Source of the DNA: Mesorhizobium atlanticum
GTDB taxonomy: Bacteria > Pseudomonadota > Alphaproteobacteria > Rhizobiales > Rhizobiaceae
Direction of reading: 5' to 3'
NCBI RefSeq assembly: GCF_003289965.1
Contig: NZ_QMBQ01000008.1
Span: 1-64,000 of the forward strand
Length of the DNA: 64,000 nt
The notes below the pieces were generated by a model. That model worked only from the letters and a program-made list of their open reading frames with translations. It ran no database searches and was not told the origin of the DNA. Position 1 is the first letter of the stretch; each line of letters begins with the position of its first letter. Of this stretch, positions 52,032 to 60,457 are shown piece after piece. The translations under genes were made by a program, and so were the position numbers.

Positions 52032-53582
52032 ATGAACGCACCGGCCGTTGAACTGACCGAACAGACGCACCGTCGCGGCGGTGGCCGCCTTGGCCGCAAG
52101 GCGCTCAGAAGCGCGCCGATCGCGTCGTTTCCCACCCTTGTCCGGCAGATTCCCGCCTACGAGATCGTGCCCGACGAGGCGGTGGAGCTGATCCACGAGG
52201 AATCGCTGAAGATCCTCGAGGAAGTGGGCTGCGAATTCCGCGACGACGAGGCCATCGCGCTCTGGAAGGCGGCGGGCGCCGATGTCAGGGATACGCGTGT
52301 GCGTATCGACCGCGCGCTGTTGATGGAGCTGGTCTCGAAGGTCCCGCCGGAGTTCACGCTTCACGCGCGCAACCCCGAACGCACCGTCCGCGTCGGCGGC
52401 AAGAATTCGATCTTCGTGCCGATGTATGGCGCGCCCTATATCCGCGACCTCGACAACAAGCGCCGCTACGGCACACTCGCTGACCTCAACAATTTCCACA
52501 AGATGGCCTACATGGCGCCGGCGCTGCATTCGTCGAGCTCGATCATCTGCGAGCCGATGGAGATCCCGGTGCCGAAGCGGCATCTGCACATCATCCATTC
52601 GGCGCTGAAACACTCCGACAAGCCGTTCATGGGTATCGTGACCTCCAAGGAGCGCGCCGAGGATACGATGGCCATGGCTGCAATCGTCTTCGGCGAGGAG
52701 TTCGTGCGCGACAACCCCGTGCTGGTGGCGATCACCAACTGCAATTCGCCGCTGGTGTGGGACGCCACCATGCTCGACGCCATGCGGGTTTACGCGCGCC
52801 ACAATCAGCCGCTCATCCTGGCGCCGTTCGCGCTCTGCGGCGCCTCGACGCCGGCTTCCGCCGTCGGCGCGGTGGCGCAGGTCAATGCCGAGGCGCTGGC
52901 CGGGGTCGCGTTCACCCAGCTCATCCGTCCGGGCTCGCCGCAGATCTATGGTCAGTTCATGGTGACGGTCGACATGAAGACCGGCGCGCCGATGGGCGGC
53001 ACCCCGGAGGCTGCCCAGATGATGTATCTGATGGGCGCGCTGGCCAGGAAATACAAGCTGCCATGGCGCACCTCCGGCTTCCATGTCGGCTCAAAGCTCA
53101 ACGATGCGCAGGCCGGCTACGAGGCGAACATGCTTATGCATGCCGCGATCCTGTCCGGCGCCAACTACATCTGGCATTCCGCGGGCTGGCTGGAGGCGGG
53201 CCTCACCTGCGGCTATTCGAAATTCGCCACCGACTGCGAGCAACTGGTCGGCTGGTACAAATATGCCGGCGGCTTGCCCTTCGGCGATTTCAAGGAAGCG
53301 ATGGCGGCGATCCGCGAGGTCGGCCCGCAAGGGCATTTCCTCGGCACGCAGCACACGCTCGAGCATTTCGAGAGCGCCTTCTTCATGCCCAACATCATGG
53401 ACTTCAATTCCTTCGAGCAATGGAGCGCCGAAGGCGCGAAGGACCACGACACGCGCGGCCGCGAAAAGGCGCGCGCCATGCTGGCCGACTACCAGGAGCC
53501 GAAGCTCGACGAGGCCATTGCCGAGGGTCTCGCGGATTTGATCGCGCGGCGTGAGGAAAAGCTGCCCGACAGCGTTAGTTGA
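52032..53582 (+). CDS. Trimethylamine-methyltransferase (MttB) family protein, non-pyrrolysine
   Basis: 516 residues in one open frame without an amber codon, so it is one of the many MttB homologues lacking pyrrolysine. Some of these demethylate glycine betaine (MtgB) or proline betaine and pass the methyl group to a corrinoid protein. Core segments are YEIVPDEAVELIHEESLKIL, GMVT-like PFMGIVTSKERAEDT and SGANYIWHSAGWLEAGLTCG. A corrinoid protein gene is not adjacent. A divergent LysR gene lies upstream. The ATG at 52032 follows aaggagatccc. Substrate not fixed by sequence. Confidence 0.9.
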   Translation: MNAPAVELTEQTHRRGGGRLGRKALRSAPIASFPTLVRQIPAYEIVPDEAVELIHEESLKILEEVGCEFRDDEAIALWKAAGADVRDTRVRIDRALLMELVSKVPPEFTLHARNPERTVRVGGKNSIFVPMYGAPYIRDLDNKRRYGTLADLNNFHKMAYMAPALHSSSSIICEPMEIPVPKRHLHIIHSALKHSDKPFMGIVTSKERAEDTMAMAAIVFGEEFVRDNPVLVAITNCNSPLVWDATMLDAMRVYARHNQPLILAPFALCGASTPASAVGAVAQVNAEALAGVAFTQLIRPGSPQIYGQFMVTVDMKTGAPMGGTPEAAQMMYLMGALARKYKLPWRTSGFHVGSKLNDAQAGYEANMLMHAAILSGANYIWHSAGWLEAGLTCGYSKFATDCEQLVGWYKYAGGLPFGDFKEAMAAIREVGPQGHFLGTQHTLEHFESAFFMPNIMDFNSFEQWSAEGAKDHDTRGREKARAMLADYQEPKLDEAIAEGLADLIARREEKLPDSVS

Positions 53583-53595
53583 TGGAAGGCAGCGT

Positions 53596-53699
53596 TAGAG
53601 CAATTCCAGGAGAAGTGTGAGCGGTTTTCCGTCCGGAATTGCTTAAAAACAAGGAGATAGGGCGTTTCGCCGTTTCAGTGAAACGGTGAAACGCACTAG
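53596..53699. repeat. Dispersed palindromic repeat, copy 2
   Basis: Begins tagagcaattccagg, like the copy at 24572, and continues with the same words (gtgtgagcggttttccgtcc, ggaattgc, caaggagatag, gtttcgccgtttcagtg). The end differs slightly (gaaacgcacta). It starts 13 bp after the MttB-like stop and fills most of the gap before the binding-protein gene. Confidence 0.85.
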
Positions 53700-53745
53700 T
53701 TGAACCAAAAACGGGCGTAGACCCGATAAGAATGGGAGAACGACA

Positions 53746-55395
53746 ATGACACTTTTCAGAAGCAATGGTGACCGGGTCCCGGCCGCGATCGAAGCGATGG
53801 CCGAGGAGGCGCGCGCGGGCCGTGTCGACCGGCGCGAATTCCTGGCGCTGGCAAGCGCCTTCGGCGCATCGACGGCTTTCGCCTATGGCATGCTCGGCCT
53901 TGCCGCGCCGACCAAGGCGCTGGCCGACGAGCCCAAGAAGGGCGGCACGCTGCATGTCGCCATGTCGGTCAAGGCGCAGAAGGATCCGCGCACCTATGAC
54001 TGGACGGAGATGGCGAACGTCACCCGCTGCTGGCTGGAGCCGCTGGTGCGCTACACGCACCAGTTCACCTTCGAGCCGGTCCTGCTCGAAAGCTGGGACG
54101 TCAATGATGATGCCACCGAATACACGCTGCATCTGCGCAAGGGCGTGACCTGGAACAATGGCGATGCCTTCAACGCCGATGACGTGGTCGCCAATCTGAA
54201 CCGCTGGTGCGAGAAGGGGGCTTCCGGCAATTCCATGGCCGCCCGCGTCGGCGCGCTGATCGACGCCAAGACCGGCAAGGCGAAGGATGGCGCGATCACC
54301 AAGGTCGACGACCACACGGTCAAGCTGAAGCTCAACGAAGCCGATATCGCCATCATACCTGGCCTCACCGACTATCCGGCGCTGGTCGTGCATCGCGACT
54401 TCGACAAGGACGGCGCCGATCCGATCAAGAAGCCGATCGGCACCGGAGCTTTCGAGCTGGTGTCCTATTCGGTGGGTCAAAAGGCGGTCGTCAAGCGCCG
54501 CGAAAACGGCAAGTGGTGGGGTGGCGAGGCACCGCTCGACGGCGTCGAGTTCATCGACTACGGCACCGACTTCAACGCCACGCTGAACGCCTTCGATTCC
54601 GGCGAGATCGACCTCGATTTCGAGACGCCGGCCGACTACATCGATCCGCTGGACAAGATGGGCCTGATCAAGTCGGAGGTCGCGACGGCAACCACGCTCG
54701 TCGCCCGCACGAACATCACCCATAAGCCTTATGACGACAAGCGGGTGCGCAACGCACTGCAGATGGCGGTCGACAACAACCAGGTGATGCAGCTCGGCTA
54801 CAATGGCCGCGGCACGGTCGGCGAGAACCACCACGTCGCCCCGATCCATCCCGAATACTACCCGCTGCCTAAGAAGGAGCGCGACGCCGCCGGCGCCAAG
54901 AAGCTGATGGCCGACGCTGGCCAGGCCGACTTCGAACATGAGCTGATCACCGTCGAGGACGAGTGGCAGAAGAACACCGGCGATGCCATCGCCGGACAGC
55001 TGCGCGATGCCGGCATCAAGGTGAAGCGCACCGTGCTGCCCGGCTCGACCTTCTGGAACGACTGGACGAAATATCCTTATTCCATGACCATCTGGTACAT
55101 GCGCCCGCTCGGCGTGCAGGTGCTGGCGCTGGGCTACCGCTCGGGCGAAGCCTGGAACGAGACGGCCTATTCCAATCCGGAGTTCGATGCCAAGCTCAAG
55201 GAGGCGCTGTCGCAGATCGATGTCGCCAAGCGCAAGGAGGTGATGAAAGACGTCGAGGCGATCCTGCAGGACTCCGGCGTCATCATCCAGCCCTTCTGGC
55301 AGAAGCTCTACTGCCACATGAACAAAAAGGTGAAGAACTATTCGATGCACCAGACCTATGAAATGGACTTCCAGAACGTCTGGCTGGATGCCTGA
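53746..55395 (+). CDS. ABC oligopeptide-type substrate-binding protein, Tat-exported
   Basis: 549 residues, family 5 (DppA/OppA-like) binding protein. The N-terminus carries a twin-arginine signal, VDRREFLALASAFGAS followed by a hydrophobic stretch, so it is exported folded. SBP_bac_5 landmarks are WDVNDDATEYTLHLRKGVTW, NNGDAFNADDVVANL and TGAFELVSYSVGQ. It follows the MttB-like gene, and peptide-type ABC systems near such genes often import glycine betaine-like osmolytes or opines. No permeases in the adjacent stretch. ATG at 53746 with gggaga upstream. Confidence 0.92.
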   Translation: MTLFRSNGDRVPAAIEAMAEEARAGRVDRREFLALASAFGASTAFAYGMLGLAAPTKALADEPKKGGTLHVAMSVKAQKDPRTYDWTEMANVTRCWLEPLVRYTHQFTFEPVLLESWDVNDDATEYTLHLRKGVTWNNGDAFNADDVVANLNRWCEKGASGNSMAARVGALIDAKTGKAKDGAITKVDDHTVKLKLNEADIAIIPGLTDYPALVVHRDFDKDGADPIKKPIGTGAFELVSYSVGQKAVVKRRENGKWWGGEAPLDGVEFIDYGTDFNATLNAFDSGEIDLDFETPADYIDPLDKMGLIKSEVATATTLVARTNITHKPYDDKRVRNALQMAVDNNQVMQLGYNGRGTVGENHHVAPIHPEYYPLPKKERDAAGAKKLMADAGQADFEHELITVEDEWQKNTGDAIAGQLRDAGIKVKRTVLPGSTFWNDWTKYPYSMTIWYMRPLGVQVLALGYRSGEAWNETAYSNPEFDAKLKEALSQIDVAKRKEVMKDVEAILQDSGVIIQPFWQKLYCHMNKKVKNYSMHQTYEMDFQNVWLDA

Positions 55396-55488
55396 GCGCG
55401 CCTGGACTTCATGAGCCGCAAAAAAGGCGATATGCAGGATGCGTGGTGGCAAGCGTGCCGCCACGCCGCCGAACCCCGGAGATCCTGC

Positions 55489-55962
55489 ATGAAGCCGATA
55501 GTGCTTGCCGCTGTCTTCTCGATTGCCTTGCCCGGCGCCGTGCTCGCCGGGCCGGCGTCCAACGCCGTCAAGTTCTTCTATGTGCCGGCGGTGAAGTTCG
55601 AGGGAGACGCGAAATATCGCGACCGTTTCACCGAGCCGGTCACCAAGCTGTTCGAAGCCAACGACAAGGCGCAGAAGGAGAAGCCCGACGAGGTGTCCTG
55701 CCTCGACTTCGACCCCGGCCTCGACGCGCAGGATTTCGATCAGAAGACTCTGTCGAAGACGCTGAAGCTCACCGAGACCGTCAACGGCGATACCGCCGAG
55801 GTGACGGCAAACTTCAATCTTTTCCCGGAAGGCGATGACTCCAAACGCGAAATGGTGTGGTCGCTGAAGAAAGTGGACGGCAAGTGGAAGATCGCCGACA
55901 TCAGCTCCAAGACCAGCGACTGGAAGCTCAGCGCGCTGGAATGCGGCGCCTCGACGGAGTGA
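55489..55962 (+). CDS. Exported DUF3828-like protein, first of a tandem pair
   Basis: 157 residues with a signal peptide (VLAAVFSIALPGAVLA, cleavage near 20). The mature part, KFFYVPAVKFEGD..., followed by VSCLDFDPGLDAQDFD and SLKKVDGKWKIADISSK, fits DUF3828-like periplasmic proteins (NTF2-like fold). The ATG at 55489 has ccggagatc upstream. The next gene, four bases on, encodes a related protein. Function unknown. Confidence 0.75.
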   Translation: MKPIVLAAVFSIALPGAVLAGPASNAVKFFYVPAVKFEGDAKYRDRFTEPVTKLFEANDKAQKEKPDEVSCLDFDPGLDAQDFDQKTLSKTLKLTETVNGDTAEVTANFNLFPEGDDSKREMVWSLKKVDGKWKIADISSKTSDWKLSALECGASTE

Positions 55963-55966
55963 TGTC

Positions 55967-56542
55967 GTGCTTCGCCGCTTTGTCCTCGCGCTGGCGAGCT
56001 TGTCGATGCTGGCCGCGGGACTGAGTGGCGGCGCCTCTGCGCAGGGGCTCTTCGGTGCGCCGCCGCCGAAAGCCTCATCGGGCGACGATACCTCGCCGCC
56101 TGCGGCCGCTGCGCCGGAAAGCAAGCCGGCCGAACCGGCGCCTGCCGCGCCTGTTCTGCCCGGGTCACCTACGGCGGTGGTAAAGCCCTTCTACGAACAT
56201 CTCGGGCTGGAGCTCGATCCGTCCCAGCGCAAGAACTTCATCGACCCGGCGAAAACCGTGCTCGACAAGAGCGACGCGCTACGCGCTTCGGGGCAGGGCG
56301 AGTGCCTGGATCCCAACATGGCGCTCGACAATGCCGACTACGACAAGCTGGCCATAGACCGGAGTTTGCGCACCATCGAGGCCGTCAATGGCGACGAGGC
56401 CAAGGTGGTCGTCGCCTTCGTCGTCGAAGGCCACCAGCACCGGCTGGAATGGAAGCTGAAGAAGGTCGGTGGCGCCTGGAAGGTCTCCGACCTCCTGTCG
56501 GTGACCGGCGAATGGGCGCTGAGCCAGTATCAGTGCGAATGA
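55967..56542 (+). CDS. Exported DUF3828-like protein, second of a tandem pair
   Basis: 191 residues with a GTG start. A signal peptide (FVLALASLSMLAAGLSGGAS) and a Pro/Ala-rich spacer (about 35-65) precede a domain that mirrors the preceding gene: KPFYEHLGLELD, ECLDPNMALDNADYDKL, LKKVGGAWKVSDLLS. So the two arose by duplication, and this copy gained the spacer. Both proteins probably act in the periplasm. Function unknown. Confidence 0.75.
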   Translation: MLRRFVLALASLSMLAAGLSGGASAQGLFGAPPPKASSGDDTSPPAAAAPESKPAEPAPAAPVLPGSPTAVVKPFYEHLGLELDPSQRKNFIDPAKTVLDKSDALRASGQGECLDPNMALDNADYDKLAIDRSLRTIEAVNGDEAKVVVAFVVEGHQHRLEWKLKKVGGAWKVSDLLSVTGEWALSQYQCE

Positions 56543-56575
56543 TGGTGACTAGCGATCAGTGTCGGCGATCCTTCG

Positions 56576-56732
56576 CGCCCCCCTCTGGCCTGCCGGCCAT
56601 CTCCCCCACTTGGGGGGAGATCAGGTTTCACGCCGGCTTTCGCCAATCTTCGACGTCGCAGGATAAGCGGGGCGCCGAAGCTGCCAATCTCCCCCCTTGT
56701 GGGGGAGATGTCCGGCAGGAAAGAGGGGGGCG
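56576..56732. repeat. Long palindromic intergenic element between convergent genes
   Basis: Outer arms cgcccccctct (56576-56586) and agaggggggcg (56722-56732) are perfect complements. Inner arms 56592-56609 and 56699-56716 pair at 17 of 18 positions (gtgggggagatg words). It lies between the convergent second exported-protein gene and queF and could terminate both. It resembles the RIME-like family but with a different outer sequence. Confidence 0.8.
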
Positions 56733-56760
56733 CTGTCCCGCCAACCTTTCGCAACAAATT

Positions 56761-57222
56761 TCATCCTCGTCCGCGATAGGGCGCAACGCCGGTGTCGGGC
56801 AGCCAAGCGTCCTTAGGCGGCGCGCCGGTCTGCCAGAAGACGTCGATCGGGATGCCGCCGCGCGGGAACCAGTAGCCGCCGACGCGCAGCCAGAGCGGCT
56901 TGGTCGCTTCCACGATGCGGCGGCCGATCATCACCGTGCACTCTTCGTGGAAGGCGCCATGGTTCCGGAACGAGGTCATGAACAGCTTCAGCGACTTCGA
57001 TTCCACCAGCGTCTGGTCGGGCGCGTAGTCGATGACGATGTGGGCGAAGTCGGGCTGGCCGGTGACCGGGCAGAGCGAGGTGAATTCGGGGCAGGTGAAG
57101 CGCACGATCGCCGGCGGACCATCGCCGCGCTGGAACGGCACGGTCTCCAGGACCGCCTGTTCGGGGCTCTGTGGCGTCTCGACGTGCTTGCCGAGCTGGG
57201 TGAGGTTCTTGGCATCGGTCAT
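56761..57222 (-). CDS. queF: NADPH-dependent 7-cyano-7-deazaguanine reductase
   Basis: 153 residues, the compact type I QueF. The nucleophile Cys is in FTSLCPVTGQPD, and ESKSLKLF is the QueF-specific motif. GAFHEECTVMIGRRIV completes the active site with the conserved His-Glu. It reduces preQ0 to preQ1 for queuosine in tRNA. No queuosine partner gene adjoins it, and the preQ0 riboswitch was not identified upstream. Converges with the exported pair. Confidence 0.95.
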   Translation of the reverse strand: MTDAKNLTQLGKHVETPQSPEQAVLETVPFQRGDGPPAIVRFTCPEFTSLCPVTGQPDFAHIVIDYAPDQTLVESKSLKLFMTSFRNHGAFHEECTVMIGRRIVEATKPLWLRVGGYWFPRGGIPIDVFWQTGAPPKDAWLPDTGVAPYRGRG

Positions 57223-57341
57223 GGGCGGCTCCTTGCTGCCGCCAAAGCGGCAGGCAAAACAAAGCGGAAATTGCGCCGCAACCTTTCGGACGCGGCGGGC
57301 TTGGGCCGCTCATTAGCACAATTTGAAACGGCAGGAAGACG

Positions 57342-59387
57342 ATGACCAGCAACGACCCGCTTCTCCAACCCTACCAGCTCAAGCACCTGACGCTGAAGAA
57401 CCGGGTGATGTCGACCAGCCATGAACCGGCCTATTCCGAGGACGGCATGCCGAAGGAGCGCTACCGGCTCTACCATGCCGAGAAGGCCAAGGGCGGCATG
57501 GCTCTCACCATGACGGCGGGTTCCGCGATCGTCTCGCGCGACAGCCCGGCCGCCTTCGGCAATCTGCATGTCTATGACGACCGCATCGTGCCGTGGCTCG
57601 CCGAACTGGCGGATGCCTGCCACGAGCATGGCTGCAAGGTGATGATCCAGATCACCCATCTTGGCCGCCGCACCGGTTGGAACAAGGCCGATTGGCTGCC
57701 GGTGCTATCGGCTTCGCCGGTGCGCGAGCCGGCGCATCGCGCCTTCCCGAAGACCATTGAGGAGTGGGACATCGAGCGCATCGTCGCCGATTATGCCTCG
57801 GCCGCGCAGCGCTGCCAGGCGGCCGGCCTCGACGGCATCGAGTTTGAATCCTACGGCCACCTGATGGACGGCTTCTGGTCGCCGCTCACCAACCACCGCG
57901 ACGACGAGTTCGGTGGCTCGCTCGACAACCGGCTGCGCTTCACCAACATGGTGCTGGATGCTGTGCGCGCCGCGGTTGGGGAAAAATTCGTCGTCGGCAT
58001 CCGCATGGTTGCCGACGAGGATTTCGAAAACGGGCTGTCGAAGGAGGAAGGCATCGAGATCGCCAGGCGTCTGGCCAACTCCGGCAAGGTCGATTTCCTC
58101 AACATCATCCGCGGCACGATCGAAACCGATGCGTCGCTGACCAAGGTCATCCCGGTGACCGGCATGCGCTCGTCCCCGCATCTGGATTTCGCCGGCGAGG
58201 TGAGGGCGGCGACGAAATTCCCGACCTTCCACGCCGCGCGCATCTCCGATGTTGCCACCGCCCGTCACGCCATCGCCACCGGCAAGCTCGACATGGTCGG
58301 TATGACGCGCGCCCACATCGCCGATCCGCATATCGTCAAGAAGGTGATGGAGGGTCGCGAGCACGAGATCCGGCCTTGCGTCGGCGCAACCTATTGCCTC
58401 GACCGCATTTACGAAGGCGGCGAGGCGCTTTGCGTCCATAACGCCGCGACCGGTCGCGAGGCGAGCATTCCGCACATTATCGCCAGGAGCGAAGGACCGA
58501 AGAAGAAAGTCGTGGTGGTTGGGGCCGGCGCCGGTGGCCTGGAGGCCGCGCGCGTCGCGTCCGAACGCGGCCACCGGGTGACGGTGCTGGAAGCTTCCAG
58601 CCAGGCAGGCGGGCAGGTGAGGCTCGCCACCCAGAACCCGCGCCGCAAGGAACTGATCGGCATCATCGACTGGCGGCTTGCCGAACTGGATCGTCTTGGC
58701 GTCGAGATCCGCTACGACACCTGGGCCGAGAAGGACGATGTGCTGGCGCTGGCGCCGGACGTGGTGATCGTGGCGACGGGCGGCATGCCGCAGAACCCGC
58801 CACTGACGGCCGGCGACAATCTTGTGACCTCGAGTTGGGACATCATGGCCGGCAGCGTCAAGCCGGCCGAGAACGTCCTGCTCTATGACGACAATGGCGG
58901 CCATCAGGGCATGGGCGCGGCCGAACTCATCGCCAACAGTGGCTCGAAGCTGGAGCTGGTCTCGCCAGAGCGCTTTTTCGCCCCGGAAATGGGCGGTATG
59001 AACCACGTGCCCTATATGCGCGCCTTCCACGAGAAGGGCGTCACCGTCACCATCAACACCCGCCTGCGTTCAGTGCGGCGCGAGGGCAACCAACTCGTCG
59101 CCGAGCTCGCTTCGGATTTTGCCGACGGCTGGCGCAGCGAAAGGCGGGTCGACCAGGTGGTGGTCGAGCATGGCACAGCACCCCTCGACGACCTCTACCT
59201 CGCTCTCAAACCGCTGTCGAAGAATGGCGGCGCGGTCGATTATGAGCGGCTGGTGAACGGCGGCGACATCTTCCCCGCGCGCAATGCCGAAGGTGGCTTT
59301 GTGTTGTTTCGCATCGGCGACGCGGTCGCCTCGCGCAACATCCACGCGGCCATCTATGACGGCATCCGGTTCGGCATCAGGATCTGA
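57342..59387 (+). CDS. TMADH/DgcA-type flavoprotein (N-methyl amine demethylase)
   Basis: 681 residues. The N-terminal TIM barrel binds FMN (HEPAYSEDGMPKERYRLYHA and ITHLGRRTG), and the second half carries VVVVGAGAGGLEAARVASER for the FAD/NAD(P)H Rossmann fold. It belongs to trimethylamine dehydrogenase-like enzymes, including dimethylglycine demethylase DgcA and N-methylproline demethylase. The 4Fe-4S region reads CVGATYC-x11-C: three cysteines are seen where TMADH has four, the second being Ala. Fits the nearby MttB-like gene in quaternary-amine use. ATG at 57342; SD weak (ggcaggaag). Confidence 0.9.
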   Translation: MTSNDPLLQPYQLKHLTLKNRVMSTSHEPAYSEDGMPKERYRLYHAEKAKGGMALTMTAGSAIVSRDSPAAFGNLHVYDDRIVPWLAELADACHEHGCKVMIQITHLGRRTGWNKADWLPVLSASPVREPAHRAFPKTIEEWDIERIVADYASAAQRCQAAGLDGIEFESYGHLMDGFWSPLTNHRDDEFGGSLDNRLRFTNMVLDAVRAAVGEKFVVGIRMVADEDFENGLSKEEGIEIARRLANSGKVDFLNIIRGTIETDASLTKVIPVTGMRSSPHLDFAGEVRAATKFPTFHAARISDVATARHAIATGKLDMVGMTRAHIADPHIVKKVMEGREHEIRPCVGATYCLDRIYEGGEALCVHNAATGREASIPHIIARSEGPKKKVVVVGAGAGGLEAARVASERGHRVTVLEASSQAGGQVRLATQNPRRKELIGIIDWRLAELDRLGVEIRYDTWAEKDDVLALAPDVVIVATGGMPQNPPLTAGDNLVTSSWDIMAGSVKPAENVLLYDDNGGHQGMGAAELIANSGSKLELVSPERFFAPEMGGMNHVPYMRAFHEKGVTVTINTRLRSVRREGNQLVAELASDFADGWRSERRVDQVVVEHGTAPLDDLYLALKPLSKNGGAVDYERLVNGGDIFPARNAEGGFVLFRIGDAVASRNIHAAIYDGIRFGIRI

Positions 59388-59505
59388 CTGACAGGCCGCG
59401 GCGCGAAATCGCGGCGGCAGGAAAAGCGCCGTACAGGCTTGCGGTATCGGTGCGGGTACCGCGCCCTCTGCGGTCGGCTGTTCACTGCGGCTTCCAAAAT
59501 CATTT

Positions 59506-59525
59506 GTATATGCTTGTATGTATAA
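59506..59525. promoter_or_regulatory. GntR-regulon site 1, upstream of SDR
   Basis: gtatatgcttgtatgtataa, 58 bp before the SDR start. It shares 18 of 20 positions with the reverse complement of site 2 and with site 3, consensus GTATATRCWTGTATGTATWW. The core is an inverted repeat of ATACAT/ATGTAT. Likely bound by the GntR protein encoded at 62847. Confidence 0.8.
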
Positions 59526-59583
59526 CCAATGATCGGTTAGTCTCGTGGGCGAGGGCAGGCCGGCAAGGCCAAGGAGGATCGAT

Positions 59584-60357
59584 ATGCGCAATGCTTCCCT
59601 CTTCGACCTGTCGGGCAGGAAGGCGCTCGTCACCGGCGCCAGCCGCGGCATCGGGCGCGGCATCGCCGAGGCGCTGAGCGCGGCAGGCGCCGCCGTCGCC
59701 GTCACGGCGCGCAGCCTTGCTTCGCTGCAGGAGACGACGGCAGCGATCCGGGCCGCCGGCGGGGTTGCGCATGCCATCGCCCTGGACGTCACCGACGTCG
59801 CCGGCTGCCGCGCCGCGACCGCCGAGGCCGCCAACCTGCTTGGCGGTCTCGATATCCTGGTCAACAATGCCGGCATGGAAGAGGTCAGGCCTTCGCTCGA
59901 TGTCGATGAAGCGCTCTGGGACCGGATCGTCGACACCAATCTCAAGGGCGCCTTCTTCTGCGCCCAGGCCGCCGCCCGCCACATGCGCGATGCCGGACGG
60001 CCCGGCGCCATCATCAATTTGTGCTCGCTGACCTCCGAAGTCGGCATCCCCACAGCCGTGCCCTATGGCTCGTCGAAGTCGGGCCTGCTCGGCATGACGC
60101 GGGCGCTGGCGGCGGAATGGGCGGGTCTCGGGATCAGGGTGAACGCCATTGCGCCTGGCTATTTCAGGACAGCGATGACGGAAGTGTTCTACGCCGACGA
60201 GGCGTGGCAGCAGTCGATGCTCGCCAAGATACCGCAGCATCGTTTCGGTGATCTTTCGGATCTGCACGGCATCGCGGTGTTCCTGGCCTCGGACGCCTCG
60301 GCCTACATCACCGGTCAGTCCTTTCCGGTGGATGGGGGCTTCCTTGCCTCGATCTGA
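59584..60357 (+). CDS. SDR-family dehydrogenase (HpsO/HpsP-like role)
   Basis: 257 residues. The cofactor motif GASRGIGRGIAEAL is near residue 20, NNAG-type DILVNNAGMEE at 90-100, and the active site SLTSEVGIPTAVPYGSSKSG contains Ser, Tyr and Lys in classical spacing. It ends in the PVDGGF signature. In DHPS pathways an SDR and a second dehydrogenase interconvert DHPS enantiomers via sulfo-dihydroxyacetone. Here it is first in a row with the HisD-like HpsN and a zinc dehydrogenase, and controlled by the same operator sites. The ATG at 59584 follows ggaggatcg. Confidence 0.85.
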   Translation: MRNASLFDLSGRKALVTGASRGIGRGIAEALSAAGAAVAVTARSLASLQETTAAIRAAGGVAHAIALDVTDVAGCRAATAEAANLLGGLDILVNNAGMEEVRPSLDVDEALWDRIVDTNLKGAFFCAQAAARHMRDAGRPGAIINLCSLTSEVGIPTAVPYGSSKSGLLGMTRALAAEWAGLGIRVNAIAPGYFRTAMTEVFYADEAWQQSMLAKIPQHRFGDLSDLHGIAVFLASDASAYITGQSFPVDGGFLASI

Positions 60358-60411
60358 AGCGGCGTGCGGTGGTCGGCCTGGCGGAAGGGCACAGAAAAAT
60401 ACTGGCGACCA

Positions 60412-60431
60412 TTATACATACATGTATATAC
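60412..60431. promoter_or_regulatory. GntR-regulon site 2, upstream of hpsN-like gene
   Basis: ttatacatacatgtatatac contains ATACAT-AC-ATGTAT, a perfect inverted repeat. Its reverse complement matches sites 1 and 3. Located 26 bp before the HisD-like start, suitable for repression. Confidence 0.8.
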
Positions 60432-60457
60432 TTTTCCCGCGTTTCTGAGGAGCAGCC

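Noticed and set aside
52032..53582. Pyrrolysine (in-frame TAG) in the MttB homologue
   Set aside because: The frame is uninterrupted for 516 residues, so this is the non-pyrrolysine type.
53575..56124. Very long open frame on the minus strand (849 codons)
   Set aside because: It is antisense to the binding protein and the exported pair, which have clear motifs. Long antisense frames are expected in GC-rich DNA, and the translation is low-complexity with no family.
57705..59030. 441-codon minus-strand frame
   Set aside because: Lies opposite the DgcA-type flavoprotein, which has unambiguous domains. No recognisable protein signature.
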